A DNA stretch of 33,803 nucleotides, taken from the NCBI GenBank assembly GCA_038746285.1, contig JBCDKT010000044.1, forward strand, positions 1-33,803, written 5' to 3'. How positions within the stretch are numbered: position 1 is the first letter of the stretch; each line of letters begins with the position of its first letter. Both the position numbers and the translations under genes were made by a program. Of this stretch, positions 32,307-33,803 are shown one piece after another. The notes under the pieces were generated by a model. It was not told where the DNA came from. It made no database searches and worked only from the letters and a program-made list of their open reading frames with translations. Origin of the DNA: Bacteroidota bacterium (GTDB lineage Bacteria; Bacteroidota; Rhodothermia; Rhodothermales; JANQRZ01).

Positions 32307-33803
32307 TGCGCGACTCCAGACCCCAGGACGGCGTCCTCGAACGCCTGATCGAGTGGAGCGCTGAGAACCGGCTGCTCGTCGGGCTGGTCACGCTCATGGT
32401 CGCCGGGCTCGGCGCGTGGGCCACGCTCACCACGCCCGTCGACGCGATCCCGGACCTCTCCGACGTCCAGGTTATCGTCCGGACGGAGTACGCCGGGCAG
32501 GGGCCGCAGATCGTCGAGGAGCAGGTGACGTACCCGCTGACCTCGGCCATGCTGTCCGTCCCCGGCGCGCAGACCGTCCGGGGGTACTCCATGTTCGGGA
32601 CGAGCTTCGTCTACGTCATCTTCGAGGACGGGACCGACCTCTACTGGGCGCGCTCGCGCGTGCTCGAGTACCTCTCCCAGGTCCAGGACCGGCTGCCCGA
32701 CGGCGCGAGCCCCGCGCTCGGCCCCGACGCGACGGGCGTGGGATGGGTGTATCAGTACTCGCTCCGCGACACGACGGGGACGTACGACCTCGCCCAGCTC
32801 CGGAGCGTCCAGGACTTCTACCTCCGCTACGAGCTCCAGGCTGTCGAGGGCGTGGCCGAGGTGGCGACCGTCGGCGGGTTCGAGAAGCAGTATCAGGTCG
32901 TCGTCGATCCCCAGCGGCTGGCGGCCTACGGCGTCCCCATCGGCCACGTCGGGATGGCGCTCCAGCGGAGCAACCGCGACGTGGGCGGGCGGCTTCTGGA
33001 GCTCGGCGAGCGCGAGTTCATCGTCCGCGGGAAGGGCTACCTCCGCGGTCTCGACGACATCCGCCAGGTCGTCATTCGGGCCGAGGGCGGCACGCCCGTC
33101 ACTGTCGGGCAGGTCGCCGAGGTCCGGGTCGGCCCGGAGATCCGGCGCGGCATCGCCGACGTCAACGGCGAGGGCGAGGTGGTCGGCGGCATCGTCGTCA
33201 TGCGCTCGGGCGAGAACGCCCAGGCGACGATCGACGCCGTGAAGGAGCGGATCGCCGAGGTCTCGTCGGGCCTCCCGCCCGGCGTCGAGGTCGTGACCGA
33301 GTACGACCGGTCCGAGCTCATCGCGAGCGCGGTCTCGGCGCTCTCGACGACGATCTGGGAGGAGATGCTCGTCGTGGCCCTCGTGGTCATGGTGTTCCTG
33401 CTCCACGTCCGGAGCGCGTTCGTGGCGCTCGTGACGGTCCCCGTCGGCATCCTGATCGCGCTCGGGGTGATGCGGCTCTTGGGCATCAACGCCAACATCA
33501 TGAGCCTGGGCGGGATCGCGATCGCCATCGGCGTGATGGTCGACGCGAGCCTCGTGATGGTCGAGAACGCCCACAAGCACATCGAGCGCGCGCGCCAGGC
33601 GAAGATCGAGGCGCGCGGTGGCCAGGCCCCTCCCGTGCCGACCGTAGACCCGGGCCTGCTGCGCGTCTCGCCCTCCGGGGACGGCGGCGGGGACGCACCC
33701 AGCCTCGGCACCCGCATCCGCCGCACCTTCGACCGCGCCCAGCGGCGGATCGACGGGGTGGGAGGGGGGACCCCGGACCTCACGAACGCCGAGCGCATGG
33801 AGG
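32306..33803 (+). CDS. cusA: CusA-like RND Cu(I)/Ag(I) efflux pump (partial, 3' end beyond window)
   Basis: Heavy-metal-efflux RND transporter. About 499 codons are visible from ATG at 32306. The first TM helix, [54 protein letters not shown] and [15 protein letters not shown] follow CusA closely, supporting Cu/Ag rather than Zn/Co. TM2-TM4 are seen ([53 protein letters not shown]). After [20 protein letters not shown] the cytoplasmic loop carries an unusual Pro/Gly/Asp-rich insertion of about 55 residues. The periplasmic Met triad lies beyond the window. Confidence 0.95.
   Translation, partial: MRDSRPQDGVLERLIEWSAENRLLVGLVTLMVAGLGAWATLTTPVDAIPDLSDVQVIVRTEYAGQGPQIVEEQVTYPLTSAMLSVPGAQTVRGYSMFGTSFVYVIFEDGTDLYWARSRVLEYLSQVQDRLPDGASPALGPDATGVGWVYQYSLRDTTGTYDLAQLRSVQDFYLRYELQAVEGVAEVATVGGFEKQYQVVVDPQRLAAYGVPIGHVGMALQRSNRDVGGRLLELGEREFIVRGKGYLRGLDDIRQVVIRAEGGTPVTVGQVAEVRVGPEIRRGIADVNGEGEVVGGIVVMRSGENAQATIDAVKERIAEVSSGLPPGVEVVTEYDRSELIASAVSALSTTIWEEMLVVALVVMVFLLHVRSAFVALVTVPVGILIALGVMRLLGINANIMSLGGIAIAIGVMVDASLVMVENAHKHIERARQAKIEARGGQAPPVPTVDPGLLRVSPSGDGGGDAPSLGTRIRRTFDRAQRRIDGVGGGTPDLTNAERME

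Noticed and set aside
32012-33580. Long open frame antisense to cusB/cusA (522 codons)
   Set aside because: Composition dominated by Asp, Arg, His and Val with no domain; the sense strand is a clear CusB/CusA pair.

Overview
The window reads as part of a mobile or extrachromosomal replicon (conjugative megaplasmid or integrative element) from a GC-rich bacterium, most likely Rhodothermota, family Rubricoccaceae (Rubrivirga-like). This assignment is an inference. It rests on very high GC, frequent GTG starts without clear Shine-Dalgarno sequences, an ECF sigma factor paired with a Ser/Thr kinase, and a microbial rhodopsin. No rRNA, tRNA or CRISPR array was seen.

Region 1 (1-2911) is plasmid biology. 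On the minus strand lie a TraF-like S26 peptidase and a TrbB/VirB11-like ATPase cut by the window edge. On the plus strand lie a ParA ATPase and a ribbon-helix-helix partner. Arrays of strictly 7-bp-periodic CTAGNNN repeats lie before parA, between parA and its partner, and over the traF start. They look like a combined centromere and operator.

Region 2 (2932-10723) is accessory: a LexA-like repressor, ECF sigma factor and Ser/Thr kinase in one minus-strand run; a DNA adenine methyltransferase-like protein; a rhodopsin with a T-T-D triad next to a K+-channel-like protein with an altered filter; and a 591-aa protein with a diadenylate-cyclase-like nucleotide domain.

Region 3 (10720-33803) is a large copper/silver resistance island. 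It holds an OmpR-type response regulator and a histidine kinase interrupted by one in-frame TAG, a DUF2231 membrane protein, a CopA-type multicopper oxidase, CopB, a Met/His-rich secreted protein, a P1B-3 (CPH) ATPase, a Cys-rich copper-storage protein, a His-rich membrane protein, a DUF305 protein, a CorE-like ECF sigma factor fused to a CopZ-like HMA domain, a P1B-1 (CPC) CopA ATPase, and cusC-cusB-cusA, the last running off the end. A possible HEPN-type defence gene with a 55-aa partner sits inside the island (18654-20525).

Two regulatory layers can be read. A 20-bp palindromic element, ACCTGA-N8-TMAGGT, occurs seven times: six times before copper transcription units and once between the rhodopsin gene and the nucleotide-domain gene. 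A separate ECF-type promoter, CTCGGTAACG-N14-GCGTTTGT, occurs at matching distance before the sigma-HMA gene and before copA. The most novel items are the sigma-HMA fusion with its promoter pair, the rhodopsin/channel pair, and the heptad partition arrays. A 10-mer, GCCTCTGGCG, is also strongly over-represented.
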